In this document: positions 8,560-17,416 of the stretch, piece after piece
Layout of the letters: each line of letters opens with the position of its first letter
How positions within the stretch are numbered: position 1 is the first letter of the stretch
IMG/VR virus record: IMGVR_UViG_3300022221_000024
Span: 1 to 25,998 of that record
DNA: 25,998 nt
Source of the DNA: a virus
Direction: 5' to 3' (one strand)
Program-made: the position numbers and the translations under genes
Notes under the pieces: model-generated
What the model was told of the DNA's origin: nothing
What the model saw: the letters and a program-made list of their open reading frames with translations, nothing else
Database searches by the model: none

Positions 8560-8999
8560 TAAACATTAGAAAAGCGACAGAAGAAGATGTCTTTGACATT
8601 CTTGTTTTAGCTAGAGAGTTTTCAAGAGAAGCCCCTAAGTCTCATAAGTGGAACAAAGATAAGACAGAACAGTTTATACTTAGTTCAATCTTAAACTCTG
8701 TGTCAGACGTTTTAGTTCTAGAAGAGGACGATGAAGTAAAGGGTGCTCTTGTTTGTATTGTACACGAAATGTACAACTCTCTTACAGTACTTGCAACTGA
8801 ACTAGCATGGTTTGTTTCAAAAGATTACAGAGGTAAAAAGGGTTCTCTTTTACTTTTAAACTCTTTTGAAGAGTGGGCTAAAAACAATAATGCAGACTAT
8901 ATTACTTTATGTGATATAGAAAGCATAGCTAGTCTAGAAAAACTCTACGTTAGACGAGGTTATAAAAGAACTGAGTCTACTTACATGAAGGAACTTTAG
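8556..8999 (+). CDS. GNAT family N-acetyltransferase
   Basis: A protein of 147 aa with the GNAT fold pattern: it begins INIRKATEEDVFDILVLA, the usual first strand and helix, and has the acetyl-CoA-binding motif A as WFVSKDYRGKKGSLLLLNSF (about 89-108) and the late motif LEKLYVRRGYKRT (about 128-140). Such enzymes move an acetyl group from acetyl-CoA to an amine of a protein or small molecule; the substrate is unknown. The start is a TTG at 8556 that overlaps the nozzle stop codon (TTGA), which fits because the protein fold begins exactly there. All but one of its arginines use AGA/AGG and the gene is AT-rich, so it may be a recent arrival. It sits inside the tail gene block. Confidence 0.88.
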   Translation: MINIRKATEEDVFDILVLAREFSREAPKSHKWNKDKTEQFILSSILNSVSDVLVLEEDDEVKGALVCIVHEMYNSLTVLATELAWFVSKDYRGKKGSLLLLNSFEEWAKNNNADYITLCDIESIASLEKLYVRRGYKRTESTYMKEL

Positions 9000-9000
9000 T

Positions 9001-9492
9001 ATGGGTGTAGCAACGACACTAGCGGTTTTAGCCGTAGCTGGAACAGGCTATAGTATCTATCAAGCTGATCAAGGTCAAATTGCAGGTAAAAAACGAGCAA
9101 AAGCACAGCAACGTCAACAACAATTAGCTGCGACTAGATCTCGTCGACAAGCCCTGAGAGAAGCTCAAATGCAACGATCTCAGACCTTAGTAGCTTCACA
9201 AGCACTGGGTGCAGCAGGTGGTTCAGGAGTAGCTGGTGGTCTTACAGGCCTACAGTCTCAGCTAGGGTCTAGCCTAGGGTATTCAGGTATGCAAGGGCAA
9301 TTGTCTGGTCAGATCTCATCCTTGGGTGTACAACAGCAAGCAGCTATGGCAAGGTCACAAACAGGTGGAGCAATAGCTGGTTTAAGTATGCAGGGTTTAA
9401 GTATGATGCCCTCAGGAAGTTTAAGTAGTGGCCTTTCTAAAGTAGGTGATGCCTTTACTCTTGGTACTAGAGGTCTAGGGAGCTTTAATTAA
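9001..9492 (+). CDS. Internal virion protein, gp14-like position
   Basis: A protein of 163 aa with a hydrophobic N-terminus (TLAVLAVAGTGYSIYQA, about 6-22) that could insert in a membrane, followed by a very Gln/Arg-rich helix (about 25-62) and a Gly/Ala/Gln/Ser-rich remainder with repeated LSGQ- and SMQG-like segments. Composition and position (after the nozzle, before two giant proteins) match the small internal core/ejection protein of T7-like phages, which enters the host envelope with the DNA. An AAGGA site lies in the end of the GNAT gene just before its ATG. The identification is by context and composition, not by motif. Confidence 0.65.
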   Translation: MGVATTLAVLAVAGTGYSIYQADQGQIAGKKRAKAQQRQQQLAATRSRRQALREAQMQRSQTLVASQALGAAGGSGVAGGLTGLQSQLGSSLGYSGMQGQLSGQISSLGVQQQAAMARSQTGGAIAGLSMQGLSMMPSGSLSSGLSKVGDAFTLGTRGLGSFN

Positions 9493-12400
9493 TGGCAACT
9501 ATTCTAGGACAGGGCATTATAAAGTCAGTCTTCTTAGGTGATGATGAAGAAGAAACTAACGTCACACCTATAGAAGATCCTCGTTCATCTGCTGTTGAAC
9601 GAAAGGATACTGCTGTCCTAGGTGCTACAGGTAAATTACCTGAAGAATTAGAGATTCCTCATGCTGAGATAACTGAGAGAGTAAACGTAGCTTTGTCTGC
9701 TGCTGTAAGTTCTTACACAGATGAGGGTGCTGAAGTATATGAGACAGCAGAAGAATTACAGGATCAGGCCAAGAAGGGTTCTGATCTTGTTTCTATTGGC
9801 GACTACTTCGATAACTCATTCCATGCTATGGATAACCCTAGGCTTACAAGTGCCCAGAACCTAGCATCTATGAAGTATCAGCTAACAGTTGACAAACTAA
9901 CTGATGCTATTCAGGATCGTGCAGCCTCAACGAATGCTGGTTCAGTCTTGAATTGGTTTGATCGTTACATCCTAAGACAGTTTCCTATCGGTGCATTTGA
10001 AGATCTTACAATGAAACGTAAGAATGTTTCAGAAGAGTTTGCTCGTGCTCTTGCAGGTAATATGTCTATGGAAGAGTATGAAACATTACTTGACACAAGA
10101 CTAGACGAGTATCTTGGTCAGGGTGTTTTGTTTGCGGATAACCCTGCTGCTGTTGCTGATCTGTATGCAACAATCGAAAGGTTCGGGAACAACGACATAG
10201 CTGTTACTGAGGCTATTATTGGGGCTATCGACATATTCCCCTTTGTGTCAGCTGGTTTCAGCATAGGCGCTAAGAGTGTAAAGGCCGGTAAAAATCTAAT
10301 AACTCTTTCTCAAAATTCTGCAAAGCCCTCTTCTAAAGGGGCTATTACGATAACAACAAGTAAAGGGTCAGACGGTAAAGAAGTTGTAGAACTTAGAGTA
10401 GATGGTAAAGTTGTAGAAACATCTGATAGTATATCTGAAATTAGAAAGATTGCTAAAACAATTACAGATATTTCTCAGTCACCCACAGCATCTACTCGTG
10501 CAGGTGTTATTAACGGACCTGACGCTGCAACGGATGTCGCTGAGAATATAGCTGCACGTTCAGATGACCCTGAGAACTTAGCAAGCATGGGACCAAGCCT
10601 TACAGATCCTTTGTCTGACAATGCTCCTGTACGTCCACTAGGGCAAGCTGCTATGAATAACCATACAGCCACACAAGTAACAAAGGAAGCCTTTGAGTAC
10701 GTTGGACGTACTATGGGTGACATATATGATCAAAAACTTTTACAAGAATATATCACTACTAGGGTTAGTAACATTGCATCTACACTTAATCGGGGTGTTA
10801 TCAACTCAAAGCTTGACGGACGAACAGAGAAGCTTACCGTTCTCCTTGGTCATCCAAAGACAGGCAAAGCTTTAACTAAAGATGCTGCTGAAAAGTATGC
10901 TGAGAATGTACCTGAAGCTAATGTCGTAGCTATCAACGCTGACAAGGGTGCATATGCTGTTCAGGTAGATGAAGTAATTAAGATGGATGACTTCATTAAG
11001 ACTGACAAGTATGCCCAACTGCAACACGTAGAGGGTGTAACAGGTAAGCTGTTCAGCAAACTATTTCAGAGACTACCAACTTCTGGGTATCATTTACTTG
11101 ACAATGCTGATGCAACTAACTTAGCCTACCGTGCTGAAAGTGGTGCTGTCAGGCTTAATCAACTTAATAAGCCAATGATTGATCAAGTCAACAAGATGTC
11201 AGGTAAAGAGATCGATGAGGTAGGGGATATTATTCAGAGGCTACAGTCTCAGGATCTGTCTTCTCAAAGAAACTGGTTTACAGATGATGAGTTCAGTGAT
11301 CTCTGGAGGGCTGACCACAAAGGTATAGCACCTTCTCAAAAAGTGCTGGATGGTTACAGAGCTTTAGTCAATCTGTCTGACCACACTTATCATTTACGTG
11401 CCACAAGTCTTGTCAGAAGAATGCATGCAAATGGCTATCGTCGGATAACTGTTAATGTTGGTGGAGAAGAAACATTCCTAGCTGGTAAAAAACTAGGGGA
11501 GCTACCTTCAGATGTTAATGAGTTTATCGATGCTGACTCAGGGGTAAAGTTTACCAAGGATGACTATGACGGACCTATGGTTAATGTCTTTGAAATTGAC
11601 ATGGACATTGGCGGCATCAAGTATGTTGTAGACACCCGTACAATAAAACCCTTAGAGCCTGAAGATGCACTAGGTTATAATGCAGGTGGCCCTCGTGTAA
11701 ACCCTGAGGCAACTGACTTTGTTGTAATGCTAGACAAAGATGGTAAACCCTTAAAGGTAGCCCTGTCAGCTAGTTCAACTAAGTCGGCTACTACGGCTGC
11801 TAAACAGATGGGTAATCTTTACAGAGCATTGAAGGCCGGTGTTTTGTCAGATGATCTTGTCAAGGCTAACAACTCTTGGTATCCAGCTTTAACTAAAGTA
11901 AAAGACTTTGAGGATTTTGCAATAGATGCAGGGTTGAACCTAGACGTAGACGATCTTCAGTTCGCAACTAAACGCCGTGATGAAAACATCTTTACCGCTG
12001 GACAGGAAGATGCATTCGTTCCTAATGGCTCACTGACAGAATTTGCTATCTTCTCTAACAGACGTAATGACAATCCTTTGATTCACTTTGGTGGTTTGTC
12101 TACAGCTAATGACAACCCAATTAATGCGGTACTAAACCAAGTTAATACTGAAAGCAGACGGTTAGCATTCTCTAATTACAATGATGCTATTCAGGTTTCA
12201 CTAGGTAAAAAGATTAAACAACTAGCTGAACCAAATAGCCCTAATATAAACTATAGGGCTTACTATAGAAATATAGAAAACTACTTGCCTAAGGATTCAA
12301 CTAATCCTATCATAAGAAAAATATATGAACGCAAGAATATAACAGAGATGCGTCAAGGTGCTGAAGGTTGGGGTGACAAGTGGGCTGATCGTGTGTCTCA

Positions 12401-14027
12401 GGATATGTCTAATCTTGTCTATGACAACATCGGTGTTAAGTTTAACCCTAGCAACCCTGCACATGCTTTGACTAACTTTGGCTTTAAGACAACCTTCTTT
12501 GCTGATCCTTTTCAGATGCTTCTTCAAGCGGCACATTCAATAAACATTGTAGGTATGGCAGGTTTAGATGACGGTATAAAAGGTGCTGTCATGGGTAATC
12601 TTCTTCTGAAATCTTTAAAGCTAGAGGGTAAACCTTTAGACATTATGCTTGATCGTATGGCTAAACGGTTTGGTTACAGCAAAGATGAAATGACAGAGGT
12701 ACGTCAACTATTTATTGACAGTGCTCGTTATGAGATTGACCCGACAAACCTCATTGAAGGTTATCAAGCCCCAACAAACTCTGTCTCTCGTTCTCGTAAG
12801 AAAACTGCCCGTGTTGTAGGCAACAGTCTCAACAAAGGCTGGGAGAAAACTATGAATGCAGGTATGTTCTTCTTCAATAAAGGGGAACAAATAACTCGTG
12901 TGACATCTTTTGGTGCAGCAGTTCGTAAGTGGAAGGCTCAGAACCCTGACAAATCTATACTGTCTCCTGAAGGACGTACATGGGTTACAAATAAAGAACA
13001 GGCATACTCCTTAAACATGACAAACATGAGCCGTTCTCAGGTGCAGCAAGGTTTGCTGAGAGTACCTACTCAGTTCTACAGCTATATGCTAAGATCCTTT
13101 GAAGGTATCTTCGTAGGAAAAGACCTTACTGTACGGGAAAGAATGGGCTTTGCTGCTATGGTAGGGCCGTTCTTTGGTATGACAGGGCTAGGCTTATCTT
13201 CAGCTACCTCATCAGCCGTGGATTCTATGAACAGCTACCTTCCCGACGATATGCAGATAGAAGCTGGCAACGATATGTATAGGCTGGTAAAGAATGGACC
13301 TATCGATGCTTTGTTTGCATGGGCTGATGACAGATTAGTGGGTGATCGTGCACCTGAAGTGTCAGCAGCAAGCCGTGTCTCTTTAGGTGATGGTGTGGTA
13401 GACACCTTTAGGAACTATCGTGATGCATCTGCCCTTGAGATTGTTGGTGGTGCAGGTGGGGGTAAAGCTGGTGATGCATTAGTTGATTTTGCTCAGACAC
13501 TAGGGGCTATTAAACGTGGTGACGAAATTGTTGTCAAAGAAAAAACAATTGAGTTGTTCAGAAACTTTAAGTTCGTAGACAACCTGTCTAAAGCTTACGG
13601 TATCTTACAGTACGGAACATACTCATCTAAAACAGGGGCTAGAATAGATGCAAACTTTACGAACATGGATGCTTTATTTGCAGCAGCAGGTATCCCTCTT
13701 GAAGAAGTACAGCAAGTCTATGACTCAAAAGATATTATCTATAGCTCCAATAAAACTTATCGTCAGTATTCTAAAGAGATAGATAATAGAATAAATTTGT
13801 TCTGGGATGCCGTCAATAACCAAGATGCTGAAAGAGCTAACGAATACATGGACAGTATTTATTTGTCTATTAGTCGATTTACAGGGTTAAGCCCTGAGTT
13901 ACGCCAACGACTAAGAGATCAGGTACTAAGAGGGTTCTCAGACACGACAACCTTTGAACGTGTAGAACAGTTACGGCGTATCGGCAGAGCCACAGAAGCA
14001 GAACAACTACTTGAAACAACGAGGTAG
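9492..14027 (+). CDS. Giant internal virion (DNA ejection) protein, 1511 aa
   Basis: The largest gene in the window. In T7-like phages proteins of this size in this place (gp15, gp16) form the inner core stacked on the portal and are ejected to make a channel across the host envelope. No enzymatic motif is evident. The protein is mostly helical and charged, with an amphipathic or hydrophobic stretch at about 237-262 (IIGAIDIFPFVSAGFSIGA) and another at about 1218-1237 (FAAMVGPFFGMTGLGL) that could contact membrane. A segment at about 280-312 (KGAITITTSKGSDGKEVVEL) looks like a small beta insertion in more AT-rich DNA. The conserved-looking C-terminal third contains MNAGMFFFNKGEQITRVTSF and RVPTQFYSYMLRSFEGIF. 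It overlaps the preceding gene by one base. Confidence 0.7.
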   Translation: MATILGQGIIKSVFLGDDEEETNVTPIEDPRSSAVERKDTAVLGATGKLPEELEIPHAEITERVNVALSAAVSSYTDEGAEVYETAEELQDQAKKGSDLVSIGDYFDNSFHAMDNPRLTSAQNLASMKYQLTVDKLTDAIQDRAASTNAGSVLNWFDRYILRQFPIGAFEDLTMKRKNVSEEFARALAGNMSMEEYETLLDTRLDEYLGQGVLFADNPAAVADLYATIERFGNNDIAVTEAIIGAIDIFPFVSAGFSIGAKSVKAGKNLITLSQNSAKPSSKGAITITTSKGSDGKEVVELRVDGKVVETSDSISEIRKIAKTITDISQSPTASTRAGVINGPDAATDVAENIAARSDDPENLASMGPSLTDPLSDNAPVRPLGQAAMNNHTATQVTKEAFEYVGRTMGDIYDQKLLQEYITTRVSNIASTLNRGVINSKLDGRTEKLTVLLGHPKTGKALTKDAAEKYAENVPEANVVAINADKGAYAVQVDEVIKMDDFIKTDKYAQLQHVEGVTGKLFSKLFQRLPTSGYHLLDNADATNLAYRAESGAVRLNQLNKPMIDQVNKMSGKEIDEVGDIIQRLQSQDLSSQRNWFTDDEFSDLWRADHKGIAPSQKVLDGYRALVNLSDHTYHLRATSLVRRMHANGYRRITVNVGGEETFLAGKKLGELPSDVNEFIDADSGVKFTKDDYDGPMVNVFEIDMDIGGIKYVVDTRTIKPLEPEDALGYNAGGPRVNPEATDFVVMLDKDGKPLKVALSASSTKSATTAAKQMGNLYRALKAGVLSDDLVKANNSWYPALTKVKDFEDFAIDAGLNLDVDDLQFATKRRDENIFTAGQEDAFVPNGSLTEFAIFSNRRNDNPLIHFGGLSTANDNPINAVLNQVNTESRRLAFSNYNDAIQVSLGKKIKQLAEPNSPNINYRAYYRNIENYLPKDSTNPIIRKIYERKNITEMRQGAEGWGDKWADRVSQDMSNLVYDNIGVKFNPSNPAHALTNFGFKTTFFADPFQMLLQAAHSINIVGMAGLDDGIKGAVMGNLLLKSLKLEGKPLDIMLDRMAKRFGYSKDEMTEVRQLFIDSARYEIDPTNLIEGYQAPTNSVSRSRKKTARVVGNSLNKGWEKTMNAGMFFFNKGEQITRVTSFGAAVRKWKAQNPDKSILSPEGRTWVTNKEQAYSLNMTNMSRSQVQQGLLRVPTQFYSYMLRSFEGIFVGKDLTVRERMGFAAMVGPFFGMTGLGLSSATSSAVDSMNSYLPDDMQIEAGNDMYRLVKNGPIDALFAWADDRLVGDRAPEVSAASRVSLGDGVVDTFRNYRDASALEIVGGAGGGKAGDALVDFAQTLGAIKRGDEIVVKEKTIELFRNFKFVDNLSKAYGILQYGTYSSKTGARIDANFTNMDALFAAAGIPLEEVQQVYDSKDIIYSSNKTYRQYSKEIDNRINLFWDAVNNQDAERANEYMDSIYLSISRFTGLSPELRQRLRDQVLRGFSDTTTFERVEQLRRIGRATEAEQLLETTR

Positions 14028-14032
14028 ACTTT

Positions 14033-16525
14033 ATGTCAGTATTTAATCCTACACTTGAAACTGAAATTAGGTATGAGCAGCCAGTTCAAGCACCTCGTCA
14101 GTTTAGTCCTGTTGCAGCATTGGCTGATACAGCTACACAAGCCTTAAAGGTATTTGAGTCTTCCAAACCAACTCAAGCTTCTTTAAACCAAGCTATGGTT
14201 AATCAGTTCGGGGATGCTCTTGGTCGTTCTTTTGATATCCAACAAGGCCGAGATAATGGTAAACTTACCTCTTCGGAAGTGACAGAGTTAAAAACATTTG
14301 CTAGAAAATTTATTGAATCAAGCCCTAAAGCTATACCTGAAGGGCAAAGGCAAGCATATGAAGCTCTTACAGGTGAAAGCTGGGATGCGGTAAGCTTTAA
14401 AAGCAATGAGTTTTACGAGAAAGAACAGCTTTTACAGAGTGATCTAGGTCGGACTTTAGTTGCGTCTACAAAAATACTAAATTCTGAGGCTACCTCTGAA
14501 CAAATAAATGAGATTGTTCTAAACTCTATGGCTGAGGTAAATATTCTTAAACAGCAAAAAGCATTACAGGATGCTCGTGTAGCGATGGGTATGCCAGTTG
14601 ATGCTGGACCTGTTGTGGAAAGCCTGAGAACCGACTTTAGCCTGTTGTCAGCAAGTTTCTCTGAGTTTATTAAAGACGGAATAGTAACACAAGACGAAAT
14701 AAACTCTGCCTCTACTTCTGTAAGAGCTTTAATTTCAGGTCAGTACTCTCAGTACGAGGGTAATGCTCAGGTTAAAGCAGTCACAGATCAGATGTTTGGT
14801 CTTGTTGAAGACCTTAGGAAATTTGATACGGATGCTAACACTCTTGATGCCATTCACATAGCCCTAAACGAAGCTGAGTTTAACCCGTTTACGATCTCTA
14901 CTATACGGGCTATGATTAAAGAAAATCCTATGGAGTTTAAAAACTCAATACTTGGGACGTTTGAAGAAAAAGGTAAGACTTGGGTAGATGGTCTTAGTAA
15001 GATAATGTCCTCATCCCCTCAGGAGAATATAGAGCTAGTAGATATTTTTAGCAGACCTCCTGAACTGCCTGATACCTCTGGAGATAAGCCAGCCTACTTA
15101 ACAATACCTAGTGTCAAGGACAATCCAGAGGAATACAAACAAGTTCTAGAAGGACTAGGTGCTGTTACCTCAAGTACAAGCAAGCAAAAAGTTTTAAACA
15201 ATGAAGACGTGCGTAATACTTGGCTGAACAGTGTAAATCTTTTAAGCAGTCTTGTCGCATCTCAGTCAGATGAATACATCATGGGTGATAAACTTCTGTC
15301 TAAGTTTTCAAACAACCAGCTTGTTTCTACCCTAGAGTCTATCTATCAGGTAGATGGAGACAATGCTGCCCAAACTAATGACGCCCTTCAGAATGCTTTA
15401 AACTCTGAGTACCTTCGTCAGAAGATGGAGCTTGATCAAAGGTTAAGTGCAGGTGATGAACCTTACTTTATGGTTGATGGGGATAAGTTAGTCCTTAACT
15501 TAGACTTTCTTAGAAGTAAGATGGGTGATGTTCCTCAAGGTAATCGTCGTATGGCTGCTATTGAAGCAACTAATGCCCGTATAGAACAAGTCGGTGGGCT
15601 TGAACAGTTCCAAAAGTTACCTCAGAGTAGACGTAATGAAATTCTAGCTGGCAGTAACTTAGAAAGAATACTGGACACTAGGTTCGGAACAACATTAAAG
15701 TTGTTTAATAACTTAAAAATGATTGACAAGAAGAGGGGTCTTCTGTTAGAATTAGAAAAAAGATATCCCGCAGCTACCCAAGCTTTTAGAGGTGTTCAGG
15801 GAGATCCAGAGCTAGACGCCTTTGCACAGGAAGCTCTTAGTTCTGTCATGAATGATGACCGTATCTTCTCTCAGACACTTGACTCACTTGGCCCTGACCA
15901 ACCTCAGGCTAGTGAAGCGACAAGCATATCTGATGCCGCACCAATGGCAGCTATGAGGGCCGTACCCCCTTCCACAGAGGGTGGTCCTACTTCCCCTTTA
16001 GGTGATGTAGAAGTACCCTCACAGGAGATGCCTCTTCAAGAACAATCTCCAGAAACTGCACCTCAAATAACTCAAGGCACTTCGTTTGAAGATGCTTTAG
16101 TATCAAGGCTAATTAAAGAAGAAGAATTTAAGGGTACAGCTTATAGAGCTACAGAAGGTGAAACCTACCTTACGTTAGGTTACGGACATTATGGTTCTGA
16201 TGTTAAAGAGGGTCAAACTATCACAGAGGAAAAAGCACTAGAGTTGCTTCGCCAAGACATAAATGAAAGATTACCGGCTGTAAGAAAAGCTATACCCAAC
16301 TTTGACAATCTTTCTCAAAATTTAAAAGTAGAGATAGCTCAAAGCTGGTTCAGAGGGGGTATGTCAGGAAGCCCTGAAACAATAAAGCTTATAAATTCTG
16401 GAAAATTTAAAGAGGCTGCTACAGAGTTTTTAGATAATGAGGAATACAGAACAGCCAGAAAAAGAGGTAGAGCAGGTATTATACCTAGAATGGAGGGGGT
16501 AGCAGATGCTCTTAGGTCTGAATAA
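14033..16525 (+). CDS. Internal virion protein with C-terminal GH24 lysozyme-like domain
   Basis: A protein of 830 aa. Residues 1-610 are helical with no known motif and resemble other phage core/ejection proteins. A Pro/Ala/Ser/Gln-rich linker (about 615-683) leads to a lysozyme-like domain (about 684-830): KEEEFKG with E697 as the likely catalytic Glu, RATEG, then TLGYGHYG, and a final ARKRGRAGIIPRM. This matches the GH24 (T4 lysozyme) family, which cleaves the glycan of peptidoglycan. At the position of T4 Asp20 it has Ala706, and the Thr (T714) is displaced by two residues. As part of a virion protein it would open the cell wall during infection; with no separate endolysin in view it might also serve in lysis. 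A GAGG site precedes the ATG. Confidence 0.75.
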   Translation: MSVFNPTLETEIRYEQPVQAPRQFSPVAALADTATQALKVFESSKPTQASLNQAMVNQFGDALGRSFDIQQGRDNGKLTSSEVTELKTFARKFIESSPKAIPEGQRQAYEALTGESWDAVSFKSNEFYEKEQLLQSDLGRTLVASTKILNSEATSEQINEIVLNSMAEVNILKQQKALQDARVAMGMPVDAGPVVESLRTDFSLLSASFSEFIKDGIVTQDEINSASTSVRALISGQYSQYEGNAQVKAVTDQMFGLVEDLRKFDTDANTLDAIHIALNEAEFNPFTISTIRAMIKENPMEFKNSILGTFEEKGKTWVDGLSKIMSSSPQENIELVDIFSRPPELPDTSGDKPAYLTIPSVKDNPEEYKQVLEGLGAVTSSTSKQKVLNNEDVRNTWLNSVNLLSSLVASQSDEYIMGDKLLSKFSNNQLVSTLESIYQVDGDNAAQTNDALQNALNSEYLRQKMELDQRLSAGDEPYFMVDGDKLVLNLDFLRSKMGDVPQGNRRMAAIEATNARIEQVGGLEQFQKLPQSRRNEILAGSNLERILDTRFGTTLKLFNNLKMIDKKRGLLLELEKRYPAATQAFRGVQGDPELDAFAQEALSSVMNDDRIFSQTLDSLGPDQPQASEATSISDAAPMAAMRAVPPSTEGGPTSPLGDVEVPSQEMPLQEQSPETAPQITQGTSFEDALVSRLIKEEEFKGTAYRATEGETYLTLGYGHYGSDVKEGQTITEEKALELLRQDINERLPAVRKAIPNFDNLSQNLKVEIAQSWFRGGMSGSPETIKLINSGKFKEAATEFLDNEEYRTARKRGRAGIIPRMEGVADALRSE
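16492..16496 (+). promoter_or_regulatory. Ribosome binding site deciding the lipoprotein start
   Basis: GGAGG lies nine bases before the ATG at 16506, whereas the alternative ATG at 16530 has only a weak AGG fourteen bases upstream. This favours the upstream start, which lengthens the n-region of the signal peptide by eight residues. Confidence 0.65.
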
Positions 16526-16895
16526 ACCTATGAGAATACTCTTACCCTTAGCCTTAGTCCTACTACTCAGTGGTTGTCTATCCCCCTTCTCTTTACTGAG
16601 TGGTATCGGTGGGGGTGGGGGAGGCCCGACAGTAAATGCTAACACACAAGTAGGTAAAGAAAACAATCAGTCAGTTGTTGACCAGAGCAGCGACATATCA
16701 GGAGAGAACGTAGAGGTAGATCAATCAACAGGTGGTTTCACAGTGGACGGGGCCATCGATAACGTCAAGGTATTGAACCAAGACATACCCACATGGGTAA
16801 TAATCCTTCTAATCTTAGGATGGATGCTTCCTAGCCCTCAGGAAATATGGAGAGGGTTTCTAAAAACAATAACATTAGGACGGTATCGTGGATAA
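16506..16895 (+). CDS. Lipoprotein with C-terminal membrane segment, u-spanin candidate
   Basis: A protein of 129 aa. It begins with a lipoprotein signal peptide (MLLGLNKPMRILLPLALVLL) and a lipobox L21-S22-G23-C24, so C24 should be lipidated and held in the outer membrane. A poly-glycine stretch (about 35-40) leads to a polar, Val/Asp/Gln-rich region, and residues about 96-109 (TWVIILLILGWMLP) form a membrane segment followed by a short basic tail. An N-terminal lipid anchor plus a C-terminal membrane segment is the architecture of unimolecular spanins such as T1 gp11 (131 aa), which fuse the inner and outer membranes at lysis. Family identity is not shown by motif. The gene overlaps the lysozyme-domain gene by 20 bases and the next gene by 8. 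Confidence 0.6.
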   Translation: MLLGLNKPMRILLPLALVLLLSGCLSPFSLLSGIGGGGGGPTVNANTQVGKENNQSVVDQSSDISGENVEVDQSTGGFTVDGAIDNVKVLNQDIPTWVIILLILGWMLPSPQEIWRGFLKTITLGRYRG

Positions 16896-17154
16896 AGAAT
16901 CTTGGCTTACATCAAAATCTATTCCTTTAGCTTTAGTCGGAGCTATTCTATTACAGACAATAGCTGTTGTCTGGTATATGGCTGGGTTGGATAGCTCGGT
17001 TGAAACTAACATGAGAGATATAGCTCGTCATGAAATACGGATAGCTAAACTTGAGACATCAGCACAAGAACTATCTCTGATGAATGCTCGTATAGATGAG
17101 AACATTAAATCAATAAGATTAACTCTAGAGAAGATGGCTGGTAAAGATGGCTAA
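16888..17154 (+). CDS. Small membrane protein with one TM and coiled coil
   Basis: An 88-aa protein with a single membrane segment at about 12-33 (IPLALVGAILLQTIAVVWYM) followed by a heptad-like coiled coil at about 37-83 (RDIARHEIRIAKLETSAQEL and on). This layout is seen in i-spanins and in some small holin-like or accessory phage membrane proteins; the sequence does not decide between them. The start is a GTG with AGGA seven bases before it (16877-16880), and the gene overlaps the end of the lipoprotein gene by eight bases. Together with the lipoprotein it likely forms a lysis or envelope cassette. Confidence 0.6.
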   Translation: MDKESWLTSKSIPLALVGAILLQTIAVVWYMAGLDSSVETNMRDIARHEIRIAKLETSAQELSLMNARIDENIKSIRLTLEKMAGKDG

Positions 17155-17413
17155 GATAGAAAAGTCTAAGATGAAGTGCAACAAACCTAAACGCACTCCT
17201 AATCACCCTAAGAAATCTCATGTCGTAAAGGCTTGTGATGGTGGTAAGGAGAAGATCATTAGGTTTGGTCAACAGGGTGTGTCAGGTGCAGGTAAAAGCC
17301 CTAAGACAGCTAAAGAGAAAGCTAGGAAGAAGTCCTTCAAGGCTCGTCACGCCAAGAATATTTCAAAGGGTAAAATGTCAGCAGCTTATTGGGCTGACAA
17401 GGTGAAGTGGTGA
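17147..17413 (+). CDS. Small basic protein, 88 aa, late-arm end
   Basis: A very basic 88-aa protein: MAKIEKSKMKCNKPKRTP, then HVVKACDGGKEKIIRFGQQG, then a Lys/Ala-rich helix and a C-terminal RHAKNISKGKMSAAYWADKV segment. Two cysteines (in KCNKP and KACDG) and the YWADKVKW end are distinctive. I recognise the general type from tailed phages of marine bacteria, where such short proteins are conserved but of unknown function. The high charge suggests binding to nucleic acid, possibly with the virion. It overlaps the preceding gene by eight bases and is followed three bases later by the next gene. Confidence 0.7.
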   Translation: MAKIEKSKMKCNKPKRTPNHPKKSHVVKACDGGKEKIIRFGQQGVSGAGKSPKTAKEKARKKSFKARHAKNISKGKMSAAYWADKVKW

Positions 17414-17416
17414 TAA

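Noticed and set aside
12297-12890. Antisense frames inside the giant ejection protein gene
   Set aside because: No ribosome site, no recognisable protein pattern, and fully covered by the sense gene.
15958-15995. Hairpin GGCC..ACCCCC / GGGTGGTCC within the ejection protein linker
   Set aside because: It is inside coding sequence and lacks a following T tract, so it is not a terminator.
16028-16525. Internal in-frame ATG preceded by AGGAG that might give a free endolysin from the ejection protein gene
   Set aside because: AGGAG directly abuts the ATG with no spacer, so it is unlikely to work as a ribosome site.
16608-16624. G-rich tract as a phase-variation (slippage) or quadruplex site
   Set aside because: The G runs are interrupted by T and A and encode an in-frame glycine linker; a lytic phage gives no other sign of phase variation.
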